In this document: in pieces, positions 20,815 through 32,099 of the stretch
Layout: each line of letters begins with the position of its first letter
How positions within the stretch are numbered: the first letter of the stretch is position 1
Source: Phragmites australis
Taxonomy: Eukaryota > Streptophyta > Magnoliopsida > Poales > Poaceae
Direction: 5' to 3'
NCBI RefSeq assembly: GCF_958298935.1
Contig: NC_084929.1
Coordinates: forward strand, 3,162,001-3,226,000
Length of the DNA: 64,000 nucleotides
Translations under genes and position numbers: made by a program
Notes under the pieces: model-generated
Told to the model about the DNA's origin: nothing
Database searches by the model: none
The model's input: only the letters and a program-made list of their open reading frames with translations

Positions 20815-22140
20815 ACTAATTGGAGTTGGAGTTGGAGTTGAAGAAATGTGTTTGCTTGTTTTAAAGTATGTATGCAGGTGATGGATGTAACTTGGCGGTC
20901 GCCGGAAGGTGATCGAAGCTAAGCGGGTGCTTAGTGCCAGATGATCAAGAAGGCTGGGCGGAGTCAACAGTGATCCTAGTTGTACGCGTGGAGGTCAAGC
21001 AAAGTATGAAATAGAGGATGAAGACGACGTATTGATAAAGTCAAGCGAAATGGATGCCGATGTAAGTGAAAAGACGGCTCGAGGGATCGGAAGCAGGAGG
21101 GACATGCCGTTGGCCAGAATAGCAAGACGGAGTACATGTGTCGATATCAGAGCATTTGCTTAAGGTGTAAACAAGTGGCGAGTCACGCTTTAAGAAACAT
21201 GCAGACGGTTTCATGGTTGGACCTCAAAACTATTGGAGGATTGAAGGAGTATGTGGCACTATCGCGAATCTTACGTCGAAGCGAAGCTAAGTCGTGAAGG
21301 CGTCATGACAGTTTGATAGATGAAAAGAAATGGACCAAAATACCCACGGTGGTAGGTAAAAGTGTACTACAAGAAAATGGTATTTTGTTAACAAGCTAGA
21401 AAACATAGGGGTCAAGTTTTCTAGGCCTATAAATAGAAGGGTAGGGCTATGAGAGAATTTGAAACCAGCCACTTAAGCCCCTTGTGTCATCCATTTGAGA
21501 GTCTAGTGCTAGGGTTTTAGAGGAGACGAAGATGAGTGCTTAGCCTATGTAATAGCTGAGAGTTGTTAGAAAAAAAAATCCTTATAATCCATCTAAAATA
21601 AGGCTGACCTTTTTGAATAATGAAGTTTATATTTTTACATATGCTTGAATTCCTCTCCTTCTAGTTTCTCTCTATTAGTTTCCTTGCAAGTTTGTAAGTT
21701 TTTCTTTTTCGGTTGTGATTTTCTTCTTCTTTTTTGAGCTGCAGTTTTTCCACCTTTGTGAAGTAATTGTTTTATTGCTAGAGGCATAAATATCCATATA
21801 CTTATTTATTTTAGAGGGTCTTGAATCCCCTTACATCTAGACCATCAACTTGGAGAGTTGCTTCTTTTGTTAAATATCTTTTTGCTTTGTTATTCATTCA
21901 ACTTTTAAGCTTTTGTGCACAAAGATATATATAATGATCTTGAATAGTCTATGGTTCATATTCTATCCGTAGAGTCATGTTACCTTAGAACTTTCTTTTT
22001 CACTTTATCTCTCTAAAATTTATACTTTTGTTTGTGTATTTTTGAGGAGCATTGGGTGAACAAGGAGTGAGCCATCTATTTCCAAGGAATTTGGAAGGCA
22101 CCTATTCATCCCTCGTCTAGTTGCCTATCTCGGTCCTATA
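20815..22140 (+). mobile_element. Truncated solo LTR, same family as 1-921
   Basis: The 3' part corresponds to the end of the Sirevirus LTR, from the TTGAAGAGATGTGTTTG-like block down to CTATCTCGGTCCTATA at 22140 (LTR end CCTACA in the intact copies). TATAAATAG at 21427. The 5' third of the LTR is missing, and no target duplication was found. Confidence 0.65.
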
Positions 22141-22770
22141 TGATGAGATAGATGGATGAGTATTAGGTGTTTGATTTGAGGAATAGGGTGACAATACACC
22201 ACAACTAACGTCCTTGACAACTCCATAACTAACTGCAGTCATTGACATCTACTGATCTGATGAGAAAATGGGACAAAACCCCCAGCATAGCACTGAGTCC
22301 CTATTAACCCATTTGGAGACGTTCGGAGAGAAGAAAACTAAAAGAACGAGAATAGGAAAAATACACGAACAGGGTTTCATGTTCTTTGTCATCATATTTA
22401 ATTGGATACTACATGGTCTGAAAATACCCAAAAAACTTCTAAGTAAATCACTTGGATGCTACATATATAGGAAAAGAAATACAAGTCACAAAGCGAAAAA
22501 GAACACAAAGGTACTAATTACACATGTCATGCCAGTTTTCCCCCTAACTCTCTACGAATAGTCCATTTTGTAGCAATTTCAAAGAAGCCATTTCTTTATT
22601 CCAGCTCTTCAAAGAAAAAAAGTTTCTTGAGAGATTTCAAACCTTAAAAAAAACCCATACATTTTCCCTTTTTTTTTTCAAGAGAGCCTTAGCATGTTGG
22701 GTGGCATCGACGTATTTAATTATTCCCTACCCAATTGTTATGCAATGAACTAGAATCTTGTACGAGCTTA
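22141..22770. other. No recognisable gene
   Basis: An AT-rich stretch with no clear repeat ends. It includes a T-run at 22671-22679. The reading frame at 22268-22561 has no recognisable motif. Confidence 0.35.
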
Positions 22771-23914
22771 CACTACTACAGAACCAGCTATAAGTAGCGC
22801 CTCATCACTACCGGTTATACAAGAACGGATAGTGAAAGTGTATCACTACCGGTTCTTAATCTCCCGTGCTCGAATCATGATAAAATTGCTAAGAACCAAC
22901 CTGATACGGACTATCAGTACCGGTTTGTAATAAAAATCGGCACTGATACTATCAGTGCCGGTGTTTAATACAAACCGGCGTTGATGTCTAGCCTGGACCC
23001 AAAATTTCAATGGAATACGATTTTGGCTCACCCCTCTCGCGTCCGCTCAGCTCAGTTTTGACCTTATCCTCACGCGCACATGCTCAGTCTCTCCCCTCAC
23101 GTGCACAGTCTCTCCCCCATCTCTCCCTCTTCTCTCCGACCACCCTCCCGATCCAAATCTCCCCGCGTCCGGTGGAATCCAGAGCCGGGATGCCAAGGTC
23201 GGAGATCCTATCCTCGGACTACGCCTCCTACGCCCGCCTCCTGGTGCCATGTCCAGCGGGTTCCAGATCCAGGACCTCGTCCGTGCCACGTCATCGTCAT
23301 CGGCATCCCACCAATTGGCTTCGTCCCATCGTAGCGCACCTTGTCGGGCGGCCTCGAGCACAAATGCTCTCGATTTGGCCCCTCGCCGACACAATCGACC
23401 AGATTGTTGCCCAGGTTAGTTGATCATCTCGATCTGCTCAAGTTCTGGCTCTCCTCCATGCGCAACTTGTGCTCTCGAATGCCTCTCTCTCTAGAGTGGA
23501 TGGGTGTGATTTCGTTGGGTGTGGAGTTTTGCAGGGATCTTCACATCACTGGCGGCGCTCATGTTCAATCAATTCATTGGGCTGATGTTGAATCAGTTTG
23601 TGTGATGTTGAATCATTTTTTGTGATGTTGATTCAGTTTGTATGATTGAATCGATTCATTTTGTGATGTTGAATCAGGCAGCGGCGATAGCGATGGGAGC
23701 AGCATTCGAGCCGGCTCGATTCCGAGCCAGCTCAGATGCCGGTTCCGCCACCACCAATTCTCTTTTGTTTTATTCTCTAGAAATGGTAATAGTGCCGGGT
23801 GGGCAACCGGCACTGCCAGTCTCCGACTATCAGTACCACTTATGGAGTGCCGGTTCCAAAATCGACACTGATGAGATTTTGGAACTGGCACTGATGAGGT
23901 GTTCTGTTGTAGTG
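22771..23914 (+). mobile_element. Complete non-autonomous CACTA element, 1144 bp
   Basis: The left end is CACTACTACAGAAC; the right end is the complement of CACTACAACAGAAC. Flanked by TTA on both sides (22768-22770 and 23915-23917), the expected 3-bp duplication. Subterminal repeats of CACTACCGGTT and [A/C]GGCACTGAT type occur near both ends. The middle (23030-23500) is GC-rich with open frames on both strands and could be captured sequence, but nothing is recognisable. No transposase is encoded. Confidence 0.85.
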
Positions 23915-23939
23915 TTAACACTTGAACTACTGCTGGTTC

Positions 23940-24085
23940 TTATTAGATTTTTTTTGCCAGCTAGAAGTACTTAGGCTTTTCCCTCTCCTTTTTGTACTTT
24001 CTCTCTCTCTCTTTTATTTTTTGGTAAATCCTCCTTGTCATCTCAATGGATAATAGTAGCTCTCCTGTTTATTTCTAAAAAGAAA
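23940..24085 (+). mobile_element. LINE 3' end fragment
   Basis: Text typical of grass LINE 3' ends (TTTTTGTACTTTCTCTCTCT, then ATGGATAATAGTAGCTCTCCTG), followed by an A-rich tail near 24075. No coding sequence remains. Confidence 0.45.
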
Positions 24086-24315
24086 ACATTACTGAAAACT
24101 GAACATAGGTACCCAGATTAATATTCAAGATTATGTTGTATATAACATATATCCAAGATGCATATCCCATAGAACTACAATAATAACTATAAAGCAGTAT
24201 CTTAGGTATACCATCCAAGGCTAGTATCAAATATACATATAACCATATCAGGTATATAGATGTGGTAGTACATAAACAGATATTTGCCTTGTCATGGACT
24301 CAAAGTAAACAACAA

Positions 24316-24555
24316 CTACCCAAGGAACTGTTTCTTCTTCTCTCTGATGTAGCTTTCAGACCTCTTGTTGATGTCTTCAACTATGTCCCAGCTGGTTCCA
24401 GCCTTCTTAATTCCCACCGAGGGATGACTAGCACTAGGATGCTTTGGGGTTGTCATCGATCGGCTTAGGGTACACTGACGGCTTACTGAGGAGGTTGTAG
24501 ACGAGACCTCACCATCAATGGGAGGGGCCGTGTTGGTCTTGGTGCGCTGAAACAT
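24316..24555 (-). CDS. Small single-exon protein of 79 aa, family not recognised
   Basis: An intact frame from ATG (24555) to TAG, with a TATA box about 100 bases upstream (24655-24662). The N-terminal half is rich in Ser, Thr and Arg with a phospho-site-like RQCTLSRS. The C-terminal segment VEDINKRSESYIREKKKQF (about residues 59-77) parallels EDIDKQAEKFIMRQRKMW of the 6284-6562 gene: both have E-D-I-[DN]-K-x2-E-x2-I, then a run of basic residues. No signal peptide or membrane segment. Both genes lie downstream, in minus-strand sense, of a copy of host gene X. Function unknown; the family relation between the two is an inference from this motif and from context. Confidence 0.55.
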   Translation of the reverse strand: MFQRTKTNTAPPIDGEVSSTTSSVSRQCTLSRSMTTPKHPSASHPSVGIKKAGTSWDIVEDINKRSESYIREKKKQFLG

Positions 24556-24654
24556 CGTCTATTGGTTTTTGTTGGAAGAGAGGATGCTAGATTGCTAGGC
24601 AAGATTTTGCTCTTGGCCGGGCTTGCTTGGTTTCGGTGGAAATATAGTGATCTC

Positions 24655-24662
24655 TATTTATA
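24655..24662 (-). promoter_or_regulatory. TATA box for the 24316-24555 gene
   Basis: The minus strand reads TATAAATA, about 100 bases before the ATG at 24555, with a GATCACTATATTTCC context upstream. Confidence 0.5.
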
Positions 24663-24965
24663 GGTGGTTTGGGAGTTGTTTTCTTGCGAGATTCCCTACC
24701 TAAGTGCTATTGCCATCTGTCTTTAGATTGAAATGCACCATATACCATTTGTTGTCTGAAATGTCCTGCTAGATGCTCTAGAGTAGGTGACTAAACTATT
24801 GCTTGTGCCAATTTTGTGGAGCCCGCGATGTTAAAATATAAACATTCTTAACATGCATCTCATATAAAAAAGCAAAAAGCACAAATCTCAATTGAAGGAA
24901 GCATCATGGAAGGGAAAGTGCTACCATAGCACATAGGCCCCTAGGGATAATGAACAACCTTTTTT

Positions 24966-25244
24966 TTATAACGCTTTATTGACTATTATTGTCACATCAA
25001 GAAGTACAGTCGCATAAGAGTTCACCTTGATCTCTGTATAGCTAAGATGCACATAAAGACGAAAAAAATCTGAGAGCCAAAGGATACACAATAATCTCTG
25101 AATAGAGGAAAAAATAAGCAAAAGTAATGGTGCTGGGGCATTGATTTGAAGCCTAAAATCCCATCCATGTTGGGTGATGAACACCCTGACCATCCACTCT
25201 AAGTGCATGCACGCAACCGCTACCATTTCTTGAGACTCCGCTTG
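24966..25244 (-). pseudogene. Relic terminal exon of host gene family X, copy 2
   Basis: A minus-strand acceptor TTTCAG (25250-25245) precedes an exon whose DNA aligns with 7735-7853. Conserved peptide runs are CMHLEWMVRVF and RLQINAPAP, against CTQLEWVVREFF and RLRINAPPP. A one-base insertion before the LEW block, relative to copy 1, shifts the frame, and the stop after the proline-rich end is lost, so translation runs on to 24966. An AATAAA signal and an A-run (minus strand) follow near 24961-24980. No upstream exon is visible before the gypsy insertion at 25751. Confidence 0.5.
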
Positions 25245-25257
25245 CTGAAACAACACA

Positions 25258-25750
25258 AATCAAGTACAAAACCAGTATGTACATGTACATATAACTTGCA
25301 TTGGAGAAGAAATTATCCTCTTATGAAAGACAATATCGTTTTTGCATAGCTATAATGACCAACCAAAAGCCAGCCGCCTCAACCAGTACGTTGGCTTTCA
25401 TATAGTGAACGATCTAATTCCTCGGTCGATCTTCCTATCAATTTGAGAGTTGCGGTTGGATGGTTGTAATAAGTTAACCCTTTATATGATGTGAAGGACA
25501 ATTAATACTAAGCTCATCACAATACAAGTGTAGGGAGAATCCATGTACATACATTTTTGCAGATGCATACTCCACCATAGCAATAATAGAGCACACGTGT
25601 TAGTTTCACTGCGTTATCACTAGCAGTGCCTCTTTTCTCGACTTGTTCTGCTCATCAGAAGAAACTGCTATCACCAGCTATAAAATGCGACACCAAAGGA
25701 AGGGAATCCTTCCAAGTGCAAATGGAGCTAATTAGTGGAAGTGTAACACC
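25258..25750. other. Intron-like or flanking DNA, no gene
   Basis: An AT-rich stretch upstream (minus sense) of the relic exon, ending at the target duplication ACACC (25746-25750) of the gypsy element. No open frame with recognisable content. Confidence 0.4.
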
Positions 25751-26579
25751 TGTTAATAGCAAAAATATGGCACGAACCAGGTTTTTTTTAACACCGGATA
25801 GTACGGTGATCTATGTTGTGACTTCACCAGACTATACGGTGTATAGAGTAGTTTTTTGCAGAGAGGGTGCAAAAGTTTAGCTCTATGAAAAATTAGTCCA
25901 GTGAAGATATCAAATGATCGATGCACCATCCACTGAATGTAAAGATGATTTGTTGTAGAGAGTTTGTTCTCTGAAAATATTGATCCAGCGTAAAGCTCCG
26001 GTGAGCACATTTTGGTTGGCGGAATGTCCAATGAACATTGGACTAGGATTTAGGTTTTGGCCAAGTTGAACTCGGTGGATGGTTCGGTGTTCTCATTTTT
26101 CTTCTCATCGGACCATCCTGTGATTAGTCTGAAACCAAATCGAGTTAGATTCTCATATCTGTTTGGATTCTTTCTGTATCTTTGGCCGAACATGGCGTGT
26201 TTGCGTATGTTTAGCATTGGGAATCCTATTTCCATAAGGCCAAGTCTAAGCCACCCTTATAAATAGCAAAAATGGGTGAAGGCCGATTGCAGCAACTCAG
26301 TCAATCGCAACAATTGCATCTATTTTCATTCTCCTTTACTTTCCTGCACATTAGGGTAGTTTTAGGGTTAGTCCTTCGCTGCTACTTCGAGTCCATGCGA
26401 CTTGGGTTGTAGTTTTTTTTGTCAATTTGCTTGTAAATCGTCCGGGTGGTGGCTCTCAAGGTTGCCGATTGAAATTGTTTGCTTGTTTGCTTGTAAACAA
26501 GTTGCGTGTCACTGCGAAAAACGATAGTTACCCAGGACGAATTTGTGTGTTGTGTGGATTGCAAAATCTCACGCCAACA
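25751..26579 (+). repeat. 5' LTR of G1
   Basis: TG...CA ends, TATA box at 26258-26266, imperfect CACCGG...ACGGTG motifs near 25792-25806. The PBS follows immediately. Confidence 0.9.
26258..26266 (+). promoter_or_regulatory. TATA box of G1 5' LTR
   Basis: TATAAATAG after CCACCCT; the 3' LTR has the same at 35176-35184. Confidence 0.6.
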
Positions 26580-26584
26580 CAAAT

Positions 26585-26602
26585 TGGCGACTCCGCTGGG
26601 GA
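26585..26602 (+). other. Primer-binding site of G1
   Basis: TGGCGACTCCGCTGGGGA lies five bases after the LTR end, in the PBS position. The tRNA to which it pairs was not determined. The corresponding site in G2 (near 48523) has diverged. Confidence 0.65.
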
Positions 26603-27989
26603 CTGCGGGTTCTCCATCGACATCAACTTCTAGGGTTTTGGTGTCGATCTCTCTTGCACTATGTGGCGCCATGTCTAAAGAAGAGGGAGCTGAAATCAAC
26701 CCCGACAACATCATCGCACCGACGCTTGAAGAGCTTCCCGAGGTGGATCACCAAGCCATTGAAACTCAAAAGTGAGAGGATGATGCTTGCATGCTATCAG
26801 AAGACACGACAAGGGGTCATCAAGAAGGGCGATCTAACATTGATCGTCCGCACAAAACATGAGGTAAAGCCCAATGTAAGTGATTCTCCTCACGCTTTAC
26901 AAGAGCAAATTGCACATATGGTTGATCAATCCATATGAGCTGCTATGTGTAATAAATTTGATGCATTAGCTAAAGGGTTAGATCAGTCACTTAATAGTCA
27001 TTTTGATTCTATAGCTCTTGAGATGCAAGGTATTAGAGACACGCTGAAACAATCTCTTTCATATGATGCTAGTGCTCCAACTTCCAATAATGATAGCAAA
27101 ATTCAGCAAAGCCCTTTTGGTTCATCGGCACAATTCATGTCACCTACGCCTTTATAATTAAACATGCCGATGCATCAAATTCATAGCCGAACTAATGTTC
27201 TAGGTTCAGCTAACGTTGTGACACCTCTGCTTACCACACCAAATACTACTAAACCGGAGGTTGCATCATTTGTTTTTCCAGTGCCAAATTCTACATTTAG
27301 TATAACTAGCTCGGTTCCACATGTAGCCAATAGCCGAGTTAATGAAATTTCAGGAAGCATGCCACTAGTTCCATATAACACCATGGCATATATTACACCT
27401 CCCATACCTCAACTAGGTACCGGCGTCCCTTATGGATTATTACCGGATACTTACTTTAACATGCCTCCACCAAATACTTCATATACACAGCCCACAACAC
27501 CTCTACAAAGCATGCCACCAAACATTGTGACACCTACTCAGCCCATGGCCAAGCAACCCATAAGGCATGAAAGCATTAGAGAACAAATGGTTAGTCTTTT
27601 GAGGGAGTATTTTGGGGTAGAACCTAAAGGTAGAGCACATGTTTATCAAAAATCTTACCTCGATTATTATGATACAATTCCATATCCTTGTGGGTTTAAA
27701 GTGCTTGATTTTGTTAAATTTAATAGGAAGGATGGTAGAACCACAATGGAACATATATGATAATTTCTTGCACAATGTGGTGAAGCTGGTAATAGTGATG
27801 CTTGCAGATTGCATTTATTTGTCACTTTCCGGCAATGCATCACCTAATTCTATTCGTACATGGGTGCAACTTGAGCAAAAGTTTCATGAATATTTCTATA
27901 CTGGGAACACAAAATTGAGTTTGATTCACGTTACATCGGTTACACAAAAATAAAATGAGTCCGTTTCTAAATATATTAGAAGGTTCAGG

Positions 27990-28860
27990 TGTTTGATGAA
28001 TATTTTTACTTACGTCTAGTGAGATAAGCACATTTGTGCTACTTGGGAAGCAAGGAAGAGAAAGAGAAAATAGTTTCATACATGTGACGTGCAGTACTTG
28101 CCAAGTTGAGCTAGTTGGAATCATGCATGTATATGAGCTCACCAAATACTCGTCTACAATGGTCTGTCTATGAAGAAAATGAATAAGCGGCCAGCCTTTG
28201 TGTCATATGGATCGTTGGCTTCCCGACTAAATCAACGCACATGCAAGACGCAACATACGTGAGTTCAAAAGCTGGCTTGCTAGAGATAGAATCCAACACG
28301 TTGTTAGAGATAAACTCAAATCAGTTTAAACAAGCCTTCACGTGTCTATCTAAATCGACGTTGGCGTTGCCTTGGCCTATATAAAGGACCAAACACATAC
28401 GTTGAGGGGGAGGCAGAGAATCGCCAAGCCGCTGCCCTGTTGCCTTGCTGATCAACGCAGACACCGATGCCCAGGCGCGCGCACACAACCAGAACAGCCG
28501 CCGGAGGCCCTGCTGGCCTTTCCCATCTATACGCGCATACGCACAGCCTCTCCCTCATGCCATACACAACACACACATCCATTCATCTGAAAGAAATACA
28601 TACATATTGATAGAAAGATCCCGCACAAGTTCATCGGCCAGAAGTCATCGTTGTCCAGGAGGAACACCATTACTAGCTCCAACCTCATCTTCGTCAAGCC
28701 ACCGTCACCAACCATGATACCGTCCGTGAAAACCATGATTTATGGTGAGTAGCAATCATTGAAATAAAAACAACAGTACATGCATGCACAATGATGGGAT
28801 CTACGGATTGCCTGAGCCATGTAATTATTGAAAGGATGAGATCAATAGTTTAAATCTACG
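27990..28860 (+). pseudogene. Foreign segment in gag: promoter and first exon of an unknown gene
   Basis: G1 and G2 align up to AGAAGGTTCAG (27989) and again from about GGATCAGAGTGTAG (28860), but between these points G1 has 870 bases that are absent from G2, in place of about 250 bases of gag. The segment has a strong TATA box (CCTATATAAAGG, 28377-28386), a leader rich in CACACA/CATACA, and open coding with ATG at 28712 (MIPSVKTMIY) that meets a consensus donor G|GTGAGT at 28743. It looks like the 5' end of a host gene with intron 1. No TIR or target duplication was recognised, so the capture route is open. Confidence 0.5.
28377..28386 (+). promoter_or_regulatory. TATA box in the captured segment
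   Basis: CTATATAAAGG context, unrelated to the TATAAATAG of the surrounding LTRs; a probable host gene core promoter. Confidence 0.5.
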
Positions 28861-30514
28861 GATCAGAGTGTAGATATGTGTGTAGCTGAGTGGGCATAGA
28901 AATCTAAGTCTAAGCCATTTATATGCTCTGGTTTAAAGTTGACTCCACAAAAGAATTGATAGGAAGAGATGAAATTCATATTTGATTTTACTAAATGTAA
29001 TAGGATATTTGATCTCTTACTATAAGAAAAGCAAATTAGTTTATCTCCTAATCATGTTATCCCACAACTTGAGGAGCTTACGAAGCGTCATATTGTAAAT
29101 GTCATAATTCATATTCCCATGCTACTAATGATTACAATGTCTTCCGTCGACAGGTTCAATCAGCCATTAATGAAGGATGATTGATGTTTGTTGGAAGTTA
29201 TAATATGAAGTTTGATAGCTATCCATTCCTGTCAACATAGTGAACTTTGAGGGGAAAAAGTCTTGATTCGTCCATCTCAAACCGAATCAAGTAAAGGCAA
29301 AGAAGTGGTCATCGGTGATGATAATGTCAGACCAAAGATGATCAAACCTAAAATCCCATAGGTTGATCATTGGAAGGTAAATGAAGACAAGAGCAAAGCC
29401 ACTAAGTAGCTTGAGAAGCCAAAATATACATTTAGTATACTGTTGGCCAAATATGAGAGTGGCATGGCTGGTCAAAAGGGAGGCAACTAGCCAAATACTC
29501 TTAAATGCTTAAGATCAACTCTGGAGCATGAGTTTGGAGGGAGGAAAAGGCAATAGGAGGATAATATTGCAGCAGCTCCATTTCCTCCTTTTGGGTTGCC
29601 AATGCCTATGATGTGAGGACCTCCTCCTTTGATGTGTCCTTCTTGTCCGCCATGGGGTTGGTGTGGACCTTGGGCCTCACCTCCTCTCCTTTTTGCACCA
29701 TTCCATCTGGGATGGATAGCACCAAAGCAATCGACATTCGACATGATATCTCATCCTAAACAAGCTCAATTTGATTCAAGGAATTGGACAAATGATTGGA
29801 GGGATAGAAGGGAAGTCAAAAAGGTGTATCGTGTAAAGAATGTATATGTTTCTAATGAAAAATCAGATCTGGAATAGAAGGGAAAACAGCCGGTTGTTGA
29901 TGAAGACAAGGCGCAAAAGCAATCGGCTAATGGTGGTTTGAACGATAGCAACAAAGAGAAAGTTATAGAGGTGGTTAGTACTGATCTTGAGACTAAATTG
30001 GTGCCTCCTACAGCAGCACAAGAGCCCATGATGCCAAGTGTCAAAGGAACTACTTCTAGTTCTAAGTCGATCAATAGTTCGGGCGATCAGAAGGTTGAGA
30101 GGAAGATGTCATTGCTGTCTTGGAACTAAACCGTAGCCCCGATGGTGTCCTAGATGTCTCTCACACTACCAAAACATAAGGCTACAAAGATTAAGCAAGC
30201 AAGAGTTAGGAGAATATCAAGCTGAAAAGGTGAGGGATAAAGTCTTTAATGAAATCAAGCCGATGTTGCCTATTCGACAAGAGTTGAGAGTGAAGCAAGT
30301 TGCAGCGCCTATTGTGGCACCTAGTGATAATGAATATGATATGCTAGAAGACTCTCTTGTAATTAAGGATGATACTCCACCTCATGACAACATGGACGTC
30401 AATATATTTTTTGTTTTGCCATCGGAGTTTTGAGCCATTGATGAGGAAGTTGCTCAACTAAATCTTTGTCTGAAGGAAGCCATATTTGAGAAGCCTAAAG
30501 AATCGAGCCAACAT

Positions 30515-30934
30515 TTGAGACCATTGTATGTTCAGGGACATATTGATGGAGGGCCGATTTCTAGAATTTTAGTGGATGTTGGAGCTATTGTGAACTTAAT
30601 ACCATATTCAGTTTTTAAGAAATTAAGAAAAGAAGACAACGAACTAGTGAAGACAAACTTGGTTCTCAATGGCTTCACCCGTGATCCTATGGAGACCAAG
30701 GGTGTGATCTCTGTGGAGCTCACTATTGGGAGCAAAACGATACCTACGACTTTCATCGCCACCGATGTTCAAGGTAACTACAATGTATCACTGGGTCATG
30801 ATTGGATCCATACAAATCATTGTGTGCCTTCTAGCTTGCATCAATTATTAATTCAATGGGTAGACAATGAAGTAGAGACTATCCATGTGGATACATCCCC
30901 TTTTGTTGCTTTAGCCGATGCTTCAGTAGATTGA
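30515..30934 (+). pseudogene. gypsy aspartic protease (retropepsin-like)
   Basis: A 139-codon open segment carries ILVDVGAIVNLIPYSVF (catalytic Asp; the usual D-[ST/G]-G reads D-V-G) and, later, GHDWIHTNHCVPSSLHQ, the conserved end of this plant gypsy protease domain. Upstream and downstream stops separate it from gag and RT. Confidence 0.8.
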
Positions 30935-31067
30935 CAACATGAGAATGTACAATATTTATCCGGTCAAGATCTTTGGGTTATGTTTTTTTAGTGTTACTAG
31001 AGATAGTTTTGTACTCGTGTCTGTACAACTGATTTTTTCATCTTGGCTTAGGAATATAATGTTATAA

Positions 31068-31952
31068 ATGGCTAAACAAAGTAATTTAGATTGGTTGCAA
31101 CAACGTGTGGAGCATTGGACCGATATTTGTGAGACTATTGATGATTTTGATGAGGTAGAGATGCTAGGACAAGGTTTTTGGTCGGCCGACCCATTAAAGG
31201 AGATTGATATTAGTGATAGAATTGTACCAAGGCTGACGTTTATTAATAAAAACATGCATACTGATCTTAAGGTTAAAATGATTGTATTTCTTAAAGAATA
31301 TGTAGATTGCTTTGCTTGGGCATATCATGAAATGCTTGGATTTAGCCATGAGCTTGTAGAGCATCGGCTTCCCATAAAATCTGGTTTTAGGTCTCACAAA
31401 CAATTGTCTGGAAAGTTAAATCCTAGCATGTATGGGCAGATTAAGGAATAAATAAGCCGGTTGCTTATTGCGGGGTTAATTCGTCCTTGTAGGTATGCTG
31501 AATGGATATCTAATATCGTCCCGGTTGAGAAGAAAAATAGTAGTATGTTGAGAGTTTTTATTGATTTTAGAGATTTGAATAAAGTTACTTCTAAAGATAA
31601 ATATCCTATGCCTATTGTCGATATGTTGATTAATGATACTTTGGGTCATAGAGTCATTAGTTTTTTGGATGGCAATGCAGGTTATAATCAAGTTTTTATG
31701 GCCGAGGATGATATGTCTAAAACGGCCTTTTGTTGTCCGGGTTTTGTTGGTTTATTTGAGTGGATTGTCATGACATTTGGATTGAAGAATGCCGGTGCTA
31801 CTTATCAAAGAGATATGAATTTAATCTTTCATGATTTGCTTAGTGTTATCTTAGAGAGATACATTGATGATATTGTTGTCAAATCGGATGCTATGGGTAA
31901 TCATTTCGCAGATTTGCACTTAGCTTTTGAAAGATGCGTTTGTATGGTTTAA
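31068..31952 (+). pseudogene. gypsy reverse transcriptase
   Basis: A linker (31068-31451) ends in FAWAYHEMLGFSHELVEHRL, the usual RT lead-in. After one in-frame TAA the RT core follows at 31461-31952: VFIDFRDLNKVT, FLDGNAGYNQ, TFGLKNAGATYQR and the catalytic YIDDIVVKS near 31860. The catalytic aspartates are intact. The frame is lost after 31952. Confidence 0.88.
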
Positions 31953-32099
31953 ATATGGACCCACTTAAATGCACTTTTGGTGTATTGGTGAGCAATTTTT
32001 TGGGTTTTATAATACATGAGATAAGAATAGAGATAGATTCTGCTAAGATACCAGCCATAGACAAGTTAGGGGCACCACAATAAAAAAGAGATGTTCAAA

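Larger units (their letters stand above)
26671..30430 (+). pseudogene. gypsy gag (degenerate, interrupted)
   Basis: ATG at 26671 opens MSKEEGAEINPDN, but the frame stops after 35 codons. Collinear segments with G2 continue: 26945-27760 has a Pro/Ser/Thr-rich part and RKDGRTTMEHI, leading to the retrotrans_gag core near 27740-27985 (TWVQLEQKFHEYFYTG). The core is cut by foreign DNA (27990-28860) and resumes at about 28870. The 3' part includes QLPP-type spacer text and Lys/Glu-rich stretches up to 30430. No CCHC knuckle was found. Confidence 0.75.

Noticed and set aside
23010..23423. 137-codon open frame in the small CACTA element as a host gene
   Set aside because: Open frames on several overlapping frames in GC-rich sequence; no recognisable domain. 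Recorded only as a possible captured fragment.
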